The notes: generated from the letters alone by a model not told the origin. A DNA stretch of 64,000 nucleotides from an uncultured Eubacterium sp. (GCA_934351445.1 CAKRIZ010000003.1:26959-90958), one strand, 5' to 3'; shown: positions 45,522-55,060, numbered from the stretch's first letter. Program-made: numbers and translations.

Positions 45522-46421
45522 GTGCAGGGAATCATAAGCGGAGTGGTAGCATTTCGTGACAAATATTTATTCTGGCTGAATATTCCATCGGTGACACCGA
45601 CAGATATTGTAGAGATCATATTGATCGCCTTTTTGCTATACAGTATCTTAGTCTGGATCAAAAATACGCGGGCGTGGGTATTATTCAAGGGCATCGTCAT
45701 CATCGCTGTGTTTGTATTGCTTGCGGCTTTATTCCAGATGAATACGATCCTATGGCTGGCGAGCCGGCTCATTAATGTCGGTATTATCGCGTTGGCAGTG
45801 ATCTTTCAGCCGGAGCTGCGCAGGGCGCTTGACCAGCTTGGCAGGAAACAGATATTCGGTATGTTTAGCTGGGATCTCGACCGCACGATCAAGCGTTTTT
45901 CAGAACGCACGGCTAATGAGCTTGTCAAAGGAACATTTGAGATGGCGAAGGTCAAGACCGGAGCGCTCATTGTCGTGGAAAAAGATATTGTACTCGGAGA
46001 ATACGAGCGAACCGGCATCGCGCTGGATTCACTCGTGTCCAGTCAGCTGCTGATCAATATATTTGAGAAAAATACACCGCTTCATGACGGCGCGATCATC
46101 GTGCGCGGAGATCGGATTGTATCTGCGACCTGTTATCTGCCATTGTCAGATAACATGGAACTGGATAAAGAACTCGGCACGAGACACCGTGCGGCAGTCG
46201 GCATCAGTGAAGTCAGTGATTCGCTGACGATCATTGTATCGGAGGAGACCGGAGCTGTATCAACGGCGATCGGTGGTGTGATCATGCGTGGCCTGGACGA
46301 GGAAAGCCTGAAAAAAGAACTCATGGAGCTGGCAGATGCCGGTTACGGACAGTCACGTCTGCAGAAGTTAAAGAGGAGGTTGGAGCATGGTCAGAAGAGT
46401 GTGGAAAGTCATAACGAATAA
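45522..46421 (+). CDS. cdaA: Diadenylate cyclase CdaA
   Basis: 299-residue membrane-bound enzyme making c-di-AMP from two ATP. Three N-terminal membrane helices (about residues 25-95) precede the DAC domain with the catalytic HDGAIIV (Asp189-Gly190-Ala191) and TRHRAAVG (Arg221-His222-Arg223) motifs. The start is GTG at 45522 with AAAGGAG upstream. It overlaps cdaR by 35 bases and is followed by glmM, the conserved Firmicute operon linking c-di-AMP to cell-wall precursor supply; CdaR and GlmM are known partners of CdaA. Confidence 0.95.
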   Translation: MQGIISGVVAFRDKYLFWLNIPSVTPTDIVEIILIAFLLYSILVWIKNTRAWVLFKGIVIIAVFVLLAALFQMNTILWLASRLINVGIIALAVIFQPELRRALDQLGRKQIFGMFSWDLDRTIKRFSERTANELVKGTFEMAKVKTGALIVVEKDIVLGEYERTGIALDSLVSSQLLINIFEKNTPLHDGAIIVRGDRIVSATCYLPLSDNMELDKELGTRHRAAVGISEVSDSLTIIVSEETGAVSTAIGGVIMRGLDEESLKKELMELADAGYGQSRLQKLKRRLEHGQKSVESHNE

Positions 46422-47757
46422 CTTTGGACTCAAGCTCTTAGCAGTGCTGTTTGCAGTCATTTTGTGGCTGGTTGTGGTCAATATCGATGATCCGAAGCTC
46501 TCACAGCGGTTCAGCGCATCGGTCGTCATAGAAAATGCAGACTACCTCACCGGGCAGGGCAAGTATTTTGAGGTACTTGACGATACGAATACGATCGTAT
46601 TTACGGTCACAGCCAAGCGCTCTTATCTGGAGAAACTGAGCAGCACCGACTTCAAGGCAGTCGCCAACATGGAAAATGCAGCGATTGATAATGAGACCGG
46701 TATCGGAAAAGTGCCGATCGAGGTTACGGCTCTGCGTTACAGCAGTCTGGTCACGATCAGCAAAGCAACACAGAATCTGGAGATTGCTCTGGATGAACTG
46801 GCGCAGCAGCAGTATATTATCACCGTGGATACGACAGGCACGTTGCCGGATGGCTGTGCACTCGGAGATGTGGCAGTATCACCGAACCTGATGAAAGTTT
46901 CAGGACCACAGTCTGTGGTGAGCCGGATCGATCATGTGACAGCGAACATCGATGTCACAAACATGAATGAAGATGTTGTGGCGAGTGTGATACCGGTATT
47001 GTATGACAGCGCTGGCAACGTCATAGACAAAAATAACCTGACACTCAACATGTCTACCGTGACAGTGACGGTGCACATCCTCGATATCAAGGATGTTTCA
47101 CTGATGTTTAATGTGACAGGCACACCGGCAGACGGTTATGCATATATGGATATGGAATACGAGCCAAAGACGATCGCGATCAAAGGTACAGCGGCATCGC
47201 TCAACAATGTGACGATGGTCAATATCCCGGAGTCGGCGCTGGATATCAGTGGGGCGAGGGATGACATCACACAGGTGATCGACGTATCCGAATATCTGCC
47301 GAGTGGAGTGACGATGGCAGATAAGAGTGATTCGAAGGTGACAGTCACTGTGCATATCGCACGTCTGGCGACAAAGACCGTGAACATCTTCCCGTCATCG
47401 ATTCAGGTACTGAATCTGCCGGACGGATACAAGCTGAGCTTTGACAGATCTGTGATCCGGGTAGCGCTCAGCGGAGTGGAGGAAGATATCAATGCGCTCG
47501 ATACATCAGCGATCGTCGCGAGCATTGATGCGGGTCAGCTCACACCGGGCACGCATGAGGTAGAACTGGTGCTTGATCTGGATGAAAATATCTATCATGA
47601 GCCCGTGAGCGTGGCTGTGACAGTGAGTGAGGAACCGCAGACAGATGACAATACACCGGACGATCCGAACGATAACACCACGGATGAACCGGCAGACAAC
47701 CCTACAGATAACCCGTCAGACACGACGGATGATACAACAAACAATTCGGAGGAATGA
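46387..47757 (+). CDS. cdaR: CdaR, YbbR-domain regulator of CdaA
   Basis: 456-residue protein anchored by one N-terminal helix (FGLKLLAVLFAVILWLVVVN, about residues 13-32) with several YbbR repeats on the outside, recognisable by recurring DITGTLPDG- and GTPADGYAY-like beta segments, and an acidic Asp/Thr/Asn-rich tail (about the last 45 residues). CdaR homologues bind CdaA in the membrane and change its activity. The start lies within cdaA, 35 bases before its stop. The low-complexity tail is unusual and may span or contact the wall. Confidence 0.9.
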   Translation: MVRRVWKVITNNFGLKLLAVLFAVILWLVVVNIDDPKLSQRFSASVVIENADYLTGQGKYFEVLDDTNTIVFTVTAKRSYLEKLSSTDFKAVANMENAAIDNETGIGKVPIEVTALRYSSLVTISKATQNLEIALDELAQQQYIITVDTTGTLPDGCALGDVAVSPNLMKVSGPQSVVSRIDHVTANIDVTNMNEDVVASVIPVLYDSAGNVIDKNNLTLNMSTVTVTVHILDIKDVSLMFNVTGTPADGYAYMDMEYEPKTIAIKGTAASLNNVTMVNIPESALDISGARDDITQVIDVSEYLPSGVTMADKSDSKVTVTVHIARLATKTVNIFPSSIQVLNLPDGYKLSFDRSVIRVALSGVEEDINALDTSAIVASIDAGQLTPGTHEVELVLDLDENIYHEPVSVAVTVSEEPQTDDNTPDDPNDNTTDEPADNPTDNPSDTTDDTTNNSEE

Positions 47758-47760
47758 TAC

Positions 47761-49110
47761 ATGGCCAGACTATTTGGAACAGATGGTGTCCGTGGAGTAG
47801 CGGGCACAGAGCTCACGATCGAGCTGGCAATGAAACTCGGTCAGGCAGGAGCCTATGTCCTGACAAAAGAGAAAGCACATAAGCCGACGATTCTCGTCGG
47901 CTGCGATACAAGAATATCCGGCGGTATGCTGGCAAATGCGCTGGTAGCCGGTATCTGCTCAGTCGGGGCAGATGCGATCCACGTTGGCGTATTGCCGACA
48001 CCGGCAGTCGCATATCTCACGCGCAAACATAAGGTGGATGCAGGTGTTGTGATCTCGGCATCGCATAACCCGATGGAATTCAACGGAATCAAGTTCTTCA
48101 ACGGAGAGGGCTATAAGCTCTCAGATAAGCTGGAGGATGAGATTGAGGAGCTGATTCACAATCATATGGCAGGTGTACAGCTGCCGACCGGTTCCGGTAT
48201 CGGCAGGGTCGAGTACCGGTTTGATCTGCAGGATGAATATATCCGGTTTATGCGGGAATGCGTACCTGTCGACCTGAGTGGTCTGCGCATCGTCATTGAC
48301 TGTGCGGAAGGCGCTTCCTACCAGACATCGGTACAGACACTGCGCCAGCTCGGTGCGGATCTGATCCCGCTGCATGTCGATCCGGATGGAACGAATATCA
48401 ATGCCAACTGCGGCTCTACCCACATGGCGGAGCTGCAGGCACGAGTGGTCTATGAAAAGGCAGATGTCGGACTCGCATTTGACGGAGATGCCGACCGGCT
48501 GCTCGCCGTTGACGAGAACGGTGCGATTGTAGACGGTGATAAGCTGCTTGCGATCTGCGGCAGCCATATGAAGCGCAAAGGCACACTCAAAAAGGATACG
48601 ATCGTAGTGACTGTCATGTCCAACCTTGGATTCTTCACGATGTGTGAGCGTGAGGGACTGCATGCGGAGAAGACGAAGGTTGGTGACCGCTATGTACTGG
48701 AGAATATGATAGAGAATGGCTATAATATCGGTGGTGAGCAGAGTGGACACATCATCTTCTTAGATGACAATACGACCGGAGATGGACTGCTCAGTGCGCT
48801 GCATCTGCTGGAAGTCATGGTAGAGACCGGTGAGCCGCTCTCGAAGCTGGCGCAGATCATGGAGATTTATCCGCAGGCACTGGTCAACGCCAAAGTGCCG
48901 AATCACAAAAAAGAACATTTTATGGAATATACCGAGATCGCCCATGCGATTCAGGAATTAGAACAAAAATTTAACGGAGAAGGCAGAGTTCTCATACGTC
49001 CGTCAGGCACAGAGCCTCTCGTGCGTGTCATGATTGAGGGGAAAGATCAGGCGCAGATCGAGAGAGAGGCACATGCACTGGCAGAGTTGATCACGAACAC
49101 GATGCTATAG
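47761..49110 (+). CDS. glmM: Phosphoglucosamine mutase GlmM
   Basis: 449-residue cytosolic enzyme converting glucosamine-6-phosphate to glucosamine-1-phosphate for UDP-GlcNAc. FGTDGVRG begins the protein; the phosphoserine loop is ISASHNPMEFNGIKFF (Ser101); the metal loop is FDGDADRLLAVDE; the substrate-specificity loop is GGEQSGHI; the phosphate-binding loop RPSGTEPLVRVM is near the end. Length is normal. It starts three bases after the cdaR stop. In other Firmicutes GlmM binds and inhibits CdaA. glmS, the preceding pathway step, lies 4 kb downstream. Confidence 0.97.
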   Translation: MARLFGTDGVRGVAGTELTIELAMKLGQAGAYVLTKEKAHKPTILVGCDTRISGGMLANALVAGICSVGADAIHVGVLPTPAVAYLTRKHKVDAGVVISASHNPMEFNGIKFFNGEGYKLSDKLEDEIEELIHNHMAGVQLPTGSGIGRVEYRFDLQDEYIRFMRECVPVDLSGLRIVIDCAEGASYQTSVQTLRQLGADLIPLHVDPDGTNINANCGSTHMAELQARVVYEKADVGLAFDGDADRLLAVDENGAIVDGDKLLAICGSHMKRKGTLKKDTIVVTVMSNLGFFTMCEREGLHAEKTKVGDRYVLENMIENGYNIGGEQSGHIIFLDDNTTGDGLLSALHLLEVMVETGEPLSKLAQIMEIYPQALVNAKVPNHKKEHFMEYTEIAHAIQELEQKFNGEGRVLIRPSGTEPLVRVMIEGKDQAQIEREAHALAELITNTML

Positions 49111-49119
49111 GAGCAAGCT

Positions 49120-49383
49120 ATGGTTCATAAAAAAGTAATCGTAAAAAATCCGACCGGACTGCATCTGCGTCCGGCGGGAGTACTGTGCAATGAGGCAGTG
49201 AAATACAAGAGCAGAGTTTATTTTCGCTACGGAGAAGACGAGGCCAATGCCAAGAGCGTGCTGAGTGTCCTCGGTGCAGGCATCAAATGCGGCACAGAGC
49301 TGGAGTTTGAATGTGAAGGCGAAGATGAGGTGGAAGCACTGGCAGCAGTCATCGCAGCTGTGGAGAGTGGACTGGGCGAATAA
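49120..49383 (+). CDS. HPr family phosphocarrier protein
   Basis: 87-residue HPr. His15 lies in NPTGLHLRPAG, the site phosphorylated by enzyme I, and Ser46 in AKSVLSVLGAGIKCG, the site used by HPr kinase. Both are present, so it can act in PTS transport and in CcpA-type carbon control, unlike Crh, which lacks His15. It follows glmM by nine bases. No enzyme I gene (ptsI) is beside it. It could be the main HPr or a second copy devoted to regulation. Confidence 0.9.
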   Translation: MVHKKVIVKNPTGLHLRPAGVLCNEAVKYKSRVYFRYGEDEANAKSVLSVLGAGIKCGTELEFECEGEDEVEALAAVIAAVESGLGE

Positions 49384-49440
49384 TCGCCTGTGAAGGGCTC
49401 ACAAAAGGGGAAGCTTCGGGGGTACTAAAGGAGCAGAGAG

Positions 49441-50802
49441 ATGGAAAATAAGAACTATCAGTACAAGCGGATATTTATGTTCTGGGCGAGCGTGCTGTTT
49501 GTCGCAGCCCAGACAGCAGTATATGCATGGCAGTGGTACAATATCTATGCACATATCATGCTGGTCAAATATTATCGGCGTGGAGACTGGGCGATCATAG
49601 CGCTGTATGCCCTCTACTGTGTCATGTTTTTGAAAATATTCGGTGGCTTCAAGGTCGGATACCTGAGAAATATGGATGCGCTGTATGGACAGGCACTCGC
49701 GATCTTTTTCCAGAATGCAGTCGCGTATCTGCAGCTGGCATTGCTGGGTCTGTGGCGGTTCGGAACGCATCTGGAGCATTTTATATACCTCGTTATCATA
49801 GAGGCGTGGCTGGCGATCCTGTGGACGTTGCTCACGCGGCATTTCTATGCCAAGATCTATCCGCCACATCAGATGCTGCTGATCTATGGAGACATCAGTC
49901 CACAGCATTTAATAGACAAGCTGGATTCGAGGCAGGACCGCTATCAGATCCGTGAATCTATCCGCCTCGATGCGGGGATGGATGCGATTTTAGAGAAAAT
50001 CAAGGAATACGATACGGTCATCATCGGAGACATTCCGTCACATGAGCGGAACCAGTTCCTGAAATTCTGTTACTGGCATGAGATCCGCTGCTACAGCATA
50101 CCGAAGATCTCGGATATCATTATCACCGGATCTGATAGGATCGACCTGTTTGACAGTATCCTGATGCTGAGTAGAAACAACGGATTATCGATTGGAGAAC
50201 GCTTCTTCAAGCGCGTGATGGATATTGTGATTGCATTGATTGCATGTGTGATCCTTTCGCCGCTCATGCTCGTGATCATGATTGCGATCAAGGCATATGA
50301 CCACGGTCCGATCTTCTATACACAGGAGCGTATCACCAAGGATGGCAAGCCCTTCCAGATCCTCAAATTCCGCAGCATGATCGTGGAATCCGAGGAGGAA
50401 GGTGCCAGACTGGCATCAGCCAACGATGACCGTATTACACCGGTCGGACGCGTGATCCGGCGCACACACTTTGATGAACTGCCGCAGTTATTCAATATCT
50501 TAAAAGGCGAGATGTCCGTCGTCGGCCCCAGACCGGAGCGCAGGGAGATCTTTGAACAGTATGAGGAGAGTATCCCGGAGTTCAAGTTCCGCCTGAAGAT
50601 GAAGGCAGGACTGACCGGATATGCGCAGGTCTATGGACAGTACAATACGGTGCCCTATGACAAGCTCAAGCTGGATCTGACTTATATTGAAAAATATTCC
50701 TTCTGGCTCGATATCAAGCTGTGTTTTCTCACGGTGAAGATATTATTCCAGAAAGAAAAATCAGAGGGAGTGGACGACACGCAGAAGACAGCCTTGCAGT
50801 GA
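49441..50802 (+). CDS. Polyprenyl-phosphate sugar-1-phosphate transferase
   Basis: 453-residue membrane enzyme of the WcaJ/CpsE type that loads the first sugar phosphate onto undecaprenyl phosphate. Four or five hydrophobic helices fill residues 10-150, then a nucleotide-binding-like domain, one more helix (RVMDIVIALIACVILSPLML) near 258, and the conserved C-terminal catalytic domain: FYTQERITKDGKPFQILKFRSM, THFDELPQLFNILKGEMSVVGPRPE (these split as shorter blocks), GYAQVYGQYNTVPYDKLKLDL. The sugar is unknown. It starts 57 bases after HPr and is followed by a family 2 glycosyltransferase. Confidence 0.88.
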   Translation: MENKNYQYKRIFMFWASVLFVAAQTAVYAWQWYNIYAHIMLVKYYRRGDWAIIALYALYCVMFLKIFGGFKVGYLRNMDALYGQALAIFFQNAVAYLQLALLGLWRFGTHLEHFIYLVIIEAWLAILWTLLTRHFYAKIYPPHQMLLIYGDISPQHLIDKLDSRQDRYQIRESIRLDAGMDAILEKIKEYDTVIIGDIPSHERNQFLKFCYWHEIRCYSIPKISDIIITGSDRIDLFDSILMLSRNNGLSIGERFFKRVMDIVIALIACVILSPLMLVIMIAIKAYDHGPIFYTQERITKDGKPFQILKFRSMIVESEEEGARLASANDDRITPVGRVIRRTHFDELPQLFNILKGEMSVVGPRPERREIFEQYEESIPEFKFRLKMKAGLTGYAQVYGQYNTVPYDKLKLDLTYIEKYSFWLDIKLCFLTVKILFQKEKSEGVDDTQKTALQ

Positions 50803-50832
50803 ACACCGTGAGATCCCTCATAGGAGACACAT

Positions 50833-51582
50833 ATGCTCGTATCAGTCATCATACCGGCATACAACGCCGGGAAATATATCACCAATGCCGTCCGGTCGGC
50901 GCTAGAGCAGGAAAATCTCGCTGAAGATGAGCGGGAAGTCATCGTCATCAATGATTGCAGCAGCGACCATACAAAGATCGCGATGGAGGATTTTGTGCGC
51001 GATCCGGCAGTCAGATATGTAGAAAATGAGCAGAACCTCGGCGTTGCAGAGACGAGAAACCGCGGTATACGCATGGCGCGCGGCAGATACATCGCGTTTC
51101 TGGATGCAGATGACTGGTGGGAACCGGACAAACTCGCTGCGCAGATCGCATTGCTGGAGCGCACCGGAGCACCACTGTGTTATAGTGCACGCCAGTTACA
51201 TGCAGCCGACGGTACACCGACCGGGCGCATGATCCGTGTACCGGAGCGTGTGACCTATGAACAGCTCCTGTATACGAATGTGATCCCCTGCGGATCGGTC
51301 GTGATGCGTACCGATATTGCCAGGGAATTCTACATGAGCCATGCAGAGCTGCATGAGGACTATATCCTGTGGCTGCAGGTGCTGAAAGCATATGGGGCGG
51401 CAGTCGGCATCGATGAGCCGTATCTGCACTGCCGGCTGAGTGAGGGTGGAAAATCGCGAAATAAGCTGAGATCCGCGCGCATGCAGTACGGTGTCTACCG
51501 TTATATGGGATTTGGAGCCATCAAAAGCCTGTATTATCTATGCTCCTATGCATGGCATGGGGTGAAAAAATACTATGGCTGA
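50833..51582 (+). CDS. Family 2 glycosyltransferase
   Basis: 249-residue GT-A fold glycosyltransferase. VSVIIPAYNAGKYI starts the domain, VIVINDCSSDHT and NLGVAETRNRGIRMARG follow, and the metal-binding DXD is FLDADDWWEPDKL (about residue 95). The acceptor loop includes LHEDYILWLQVLKAYG near 180. It likely adds the second sugar to the lipid-linked product of the preceding enzyme; donor and acceptor are not known. No membrane helix is evident. No flippase or polymerase genes follow, so the glycan may be short or completed elsewhere. Confidence 0.88.
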   Translation: MLVSVIIPAYNAGKYITNAVRSALEQENLAEDEREVIVINDCSSDHTKIAMEDFVRDPAVRYVENEQNLGVAETRNRGIRMARGRYIAFLDADDWWEPDKLAAQIALLERTGAPLCYSARQLHAADGTPTGRMIRVPERVTYEQLLYTNVIPCGSVVMRTDIAREFYMSHAELHEDYILWLQVLKAYGAAVGIDEPYLHCRLSEGGKSRNKLRSARMQYGVYRYMGFGAIKSLYYLCSYAWHGVKKYYG

Positions 51583-51605
51583 TCAGAGAACAGAGGGGAA
51601 CGACG

Positions 51606-51812
51606 ATGCTGAAGATATATATCTGTCCGGAATGTGGCTGGCTGCGGACGGTATCGCGCCGCAAGGATGTGGAATGCCACCGATGCGGCAATACCGCCAT
51701 GGAGCTGACGAAGCTGGATTATGAGACTTATGCACGGATGAGTGAGCAGGAACGCGCAGACTATGTACAGAGCTGGCGCTACATTCACAAAAAATCCGAA
51801 AAGAGCGATTGA
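51606..51812 (+). CDS. Small zinc-ribbon protein
   Basis: 68-residue protein with a clear four-cysteine zinc ribbon: CPECGW (residues 7-12) and CHRCGN (25-30). The rest is a charged helix. Such ribbons occur in many small binding proteins; nothing more specific can be said. The start at 51606 has GAGGGG upstream. It lies 23 bases after the glycosyltransferase gene and 91 before the LCP gene, which has its own promoter. Confidence 0.72.
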   Translation: MLKIYICPECGWLRTVSRRKDVECHRCGNTAMELTKLDYETYARMSEQERADYVQSWRYIHKKSEKSD

Positions 51813-51849
51813 CAGATGGCATGAATTAGACTAGAATTGTGATGTTTAG

Positions 51850-51877
51850 TTTACATTGCGTTATATCTATATATAAT
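51850..51877 (+). promoter_or_regulatory. Promoter of the LCP gene
   Basis: TTTACA (51850-51855), a 16-base spacer and TATAAT (51872-51877). Confidence 0.65.
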
Positions 51878-51903
51878 AAGTATGAATATACAAAGGAGTC
51901 GCC

Positions 51904-53127
51904 ATGAGCAAGAAGAATCGGCAAAGTGAGCTGAGCCCCAGGGAACAGAAGAAGCTATTAAAGAAAAAAAGAAAAAGACGTAAAATAATCCTGTTAGTCG
52001 TAGAAGTCATCGTACTGTTGATTGTACTCGGTATGTTATATGTCTGGCAGGCATTGAATAAAATAGAAAAAGATCCACCCGCGAGTACAGACAATACCCA
52101 GCAGGATGTGAGCAACAACGAGAATGAACTCAATGATGAGACGGTCGAGATCATGAAAGGATATGAAGATGTCGCGTTATTCGGTGTAGACAATTACTTC
52201 AACGGACACGCCGATTCCGGTAACTCCGATGTGATCATGATCGCCAGCATCAATAATGATACAAAAGAAGTCAAGCTCGTATCCGTATACCGTGATACAT
52301 TCCTTGACACAGATATTAACACAGATTCATCACCGAACTTCCACAAGGCAAACCGTGCGTTTGCAATCGGAGGTGCAGCACAGTCATGCAGCATGCTCAA
52401 TGCCAGCCTGGATCTGGATATCCAGCATTACATCACGGTAGATTTCAAGGTTGTGACAGACGTCGTTAACATGCTCGGAGGCGTAGACATCGATGTCGAC
52501 GATGCAGAGCTCAAATACATCAATCATCACATTGATACGACAGCGAAAGCGACCGGGGACACGCCGGTACATCTGACCACGACCGGACTGCAGACCCTGA
52601 ACGGAACACAGGCGACTGCCTATGCGCGTATCCGTTCCACCGCAGGCAGTGATTTCAAGCGTGCAGAGCGACAGAGAGAGGTCATCAATGAGGTTGTGAA
52701 AAAGGCGAAAAAGACAGACCTCGGAACGATCAACAAGATCATTAATCAGGTATTTCCTGAGATCAGTACCAATTACACGAACATGGACATTATCCGTCTT
52801 GCATCCAGCATGTTCAGCTATGAACTCGTGGATTCGACCGGATTCCCGTTCAGCAAATATCCGGCGAGACTCGGCGGCAGCAAGGGTGATGTAGTCATTT
52901 GTGCCGATCTGGAGAACAACGTCAGGGCATTGCACCGCTATCTCTATGATGACAATGAATATGTGCCGTCAGCGACTGTTACCAACTATAGTGACCTGCT
53001 TATCAGTAACTATGGTATCACGATCGACCATGGAGACAATCCGGAGACAGTACAGGGAGGCACAATCACCGGTGACAGTTTTGACGAACCGGCAGAGACT
53101 GCGACGGATACGACAACAACGCAGTGA
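51904..53127 (+). CDS. LCP family glycopolymer transferase
   Basis: 407-residue LytR-CpsA-Psr protein, which moves glycopolymers from lipid carriers onto peptidoglycan outside the membrane. A very basic N-terminus (KKLLKKKRKRRK) and one helix (IILLVVEVIVLLIVLGMLYV, about residues 27-46) anchor it. The LCP domain shows ALFGVDN, SDVIMIASINN, SVYRDTFLDT (catalytic Arg/Asp) and RIRSTAGSDFKRAERQREVI. A Thr/Asp-rich tail ends it. Near a sugar transferase and glycosyltransferase, it probably attaches their product. A hairpin (TACCCGAGG/CCTCGGGTA, 53154-53179) without T-tract follows. Confidence 0.92.
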   Translation: MSKKNRQSELSPREQKKLLKKKRKRRKIILLVVEVIVLLIVLGMLYVWQALNKIEKDPPASTDNTQQDVSNNENELNDETVEIMKGYEDVALFGVDNYFNGHADSGNSDVIMIASINNDTKEVKLVSVYRDTFLDTDINTDSSPNFHKANRAFAIGGAAQSCSMLNASLDLDIQHYITVDFKVVTDVVNMLGGVDIDVDDAELKYINHHIDTTAKATGDTPVHLTTTGLQTLNGTQATAYARIRSTAGSDFKRAERQREVINEVVKKAKKTDLGTINKIINQVFPEISTNYTNMDIIRLASSMFSYELVDSTGFPFSKYPARLGGSKGDVVICADLENNVRALHRYLYDDNEYVPSATVTNYSDLLISNYGITIDHGDNPETVQGGTITGDSFDEPAETATDTTTTQ

Positions 53128-53153
53128 CAGATCAATCAAACAGATAAAAAGTA

Positions 53154-53179
53154 TACCCGAGGACAATTGCCCTCGGGTA
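53154..53179 (+). other. Hairpin between LCP and glmS
   Basis: TACCCGAGG (53154-53162) pairs with CCTCGGGTA (53171-53179), nine pairs with an 8-base loop. No T-run follows. It may be a weak terminator or a processing site. Confidence 0.5.
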
Positions 53180-53224
53180 ATTCTGGATTTAGCGGAAAAC
53201 GGAATCAGACAGGAGGACAACAAT

Positions 53225-55060
53225 ATGTGTGGAATCGTAGGATTTATAGGCAGGCGGCAGGCAGCGCCGATTCTTTTGGATGGGCTGTCCAAGCTGGAAT
53301 ACCGTGGTTATGACTCAGCAGGAATGGCTGTCTATGATGGGCAGGAGATCTGTGTGGAGAAAAGTACCGGACGGCTCAAGGTACTCAGCGAGCTGACACA
53401 TGATGGCAGCACGATGCCGGGCACTGTCGGTATCGGACATACCCGTTGGGCGACGCATGGCGAGCCAAGCGACCGTAATGCACATCCGCACTGCAATACG
53501 GAAAAGAGCATCGCAGTCGTGCACAACGGTATCATTGAAAACTACATGAAATTAAAGAAAAAGCTGCTCGGCCACGGATATGAATTTATTTCTGATACAG
53601 ACACAGAGGTCGTTGCACAGCTCTTAGACTACTATTATAAAAAGACAAATGGCAACATTATCGATACGATCACAAAGGTGATGCACCGTGTGGAAGGCTC
53701 CTATGCGCTTGGAATCATCTTTGCGGAACATCCCGATCATGTCTATGCACTGCGCAAGGATGCGCCACTCATTGTAGGCAAGTCCGCAGACGGTAATCTG
53801 ATCGCATCCGATGTGCCTGCGATCCTCAGATATACGCGTGATGTCTACTTTATCGAGAACGAGGAGATCGCATGTCTGACAGAGGATGATATTGAGTTTT
53901 ATAACATCGATGGCGAACCGATTGAAAAGACGAGCCGGACGATCGAGTGGGATATCAATGCAGCAGAAAAAGGTGGCTACGAGCATTTTATGCTCAAGGA
54001 GATGTATGAGCAGCCCAAGACGGTGCGCGATACACTCAGCCCGCGTATCAAGGATGGACAGATCGTGATCGAGGAGCTCGGCATGAGTGACGAGGAGATC
54101 TGTGCGATCGAGCGCATCCATATTGTAGCATGCGGCAGTGCCTATCATACAGGTGTGACAGCCAAATACATTATGGAAGGATTGGCGCGCATTCCGGTCG
54201 AAGTCGATCTCGCCAGTGAATTCCGCTACCGCAATCCGATCCTGAATAAAAATGACCTGGTAGTGATCATCAGCCAGTCCGGGGAGACCGCAGACTCGCT
54301 CGCAGCACTGCGCGAGGCAAAGGCACAGGGGATCAAGACACTCGGTATCGTCAATGTCGTAGGCAGCTCCATTGCACGTGAAGCAGACCGCGTCATGTAT
54401 ACATGGGCAGGTCCTGAGATCGCAGTCGCGACGACAAAGGCATATTCTGCGCAGTTGATCGCACACTATCTGCTCGCGATCCATTTCGCACAGGTAAAGG
54501 GACAGATCTCGGGGGCACAGGTCTCAGAGATGATCACGGATCTCAAAGCGATCCCGACACAGATCGAGATGCTGCTCGCCAATAAGGAGCATATCCAGAA
54601 GATCGCCAACCGTTATGTCGGAGCGAGGGATGTATTCTTTATCGGCAGAGGTATCGATTATTCGATTGGAATGGAAGGCTCGCTCAAGCTCAAGGAGATC
54701 TCTTATATCCATTCCGAGGCATATGCGGCAGGAGAACTCAAGCATGGAACGATCTCCCTGATTGAGGAAGGCACACTCGTAGCTGCGCTCGTGACACAGA
54801 AGGATCTGTACAAAAAGACGTTGAGCAATATCGTCGAGGTACGTTCCCGCGGGGCAGTCGTGCTCGCGGTCACGAATGAGGACAATACAGAGATCGAGAA
54901 GAACGCAGACTATGTGATCTACATTCCGCAGACGAATAAATATTTTACGAATTCACTCGCGATCATCCCGCTGCAGCTGTTCGCATACTATGTATCCGTC
55001 GGCAGAGGGTGTGATGTGGATAAGCCGCGAAACCTCGCAAAATCAGTGACGGTAGAGTAA
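53225..55060 (+). CDS. glmS: Glutamine--fructose-6-phosphate aminotransferase GlmS
   Basis: 611-residue cytosolic enzyme making glucosamine-6-phosphate, the first step to UDP-GlcNAc. The N-terminal glutaminase starts with MCGIVGFIG; Cys2 is the nucleophile, exposed after methionine removal. GIGHTRWATHG and HNGIIENY mark the glutaminase. Two SIS sugar-isomerase domains follow, with ISQSGETADSLAALR and TTKAYSAQLIA. The C-terminus DKPRNLAKSVTVE is diagnostic. AGGAGG sets the ATG at 53225; an upstream open frame in phase overlaps the LCP gene and is not used. No glmS ribozyme core was found in the 97-base leader. Confidence 0.97.
   Translation: MCGIVGFIGRRQAAPILLDGLSKLEYRGYDSAGMAVYDGQEICVEKSTGRLKVLSELTHDGSTMPGTVGIGHTRWATHGEPSDRNAHPHCNTEKSIAVVHNGIIENYMKLKKKLLGHGYEFISDTDTEVVAQLLDYYYKKTNGNIIDTITKVMHRVEGSYALGIIFAEHPDHVYALRKDAPLIVGKSADGNLIASDVPAILRYTRDVYFIENEEIACLTEDDIEFYNIDGEPIEKTSRTIEWDINAAEKGGYEHFMLKEMYEQPKTVRDTLSPRIKDGQIVIEELGMSDEEICAIERIHIVACGSAYHTGVTAKYIMEGLARIPVEVDLASEFRYRNPILNKNDLVVIISQSGETADSLAALREAKAQGIKTLGIVNVVGSSIAREADRVMYTWAGPEIAVATTKAYSAQLIAHYLLAIHFAQVKGQISGAQVSEMITDLKAIPTQIEMLLANKEHIQKIANRYVGARDVFFIGRGIDYSIGMEGSLKLKEISYIHSEAYAAGELKHGTISLIEEGTLVAALVTQKDLYKKTLSNIVEVRSRGAVVLAVTNEDNTEIEKNADYVIYIPQTNKYFTNSLAIIPLQLFAYYVSVGRGCDVDKPRNLAKSVTVE

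Noticed and set aside
53128..53224. Possible glmS ribozyme before glmS
   Set aside because: The 97-base interval has only a simple nine-pair hairpin and no recognisable ribozyme core, and is too short for the known fold.
52901..53224. N-terminal extension of GlmS
   Set aside because: It overlaps the LCP coding region in another frame; GlmS must begin Met-Cys for its catalytic cysteine, and AGGAGG stands before 53225.
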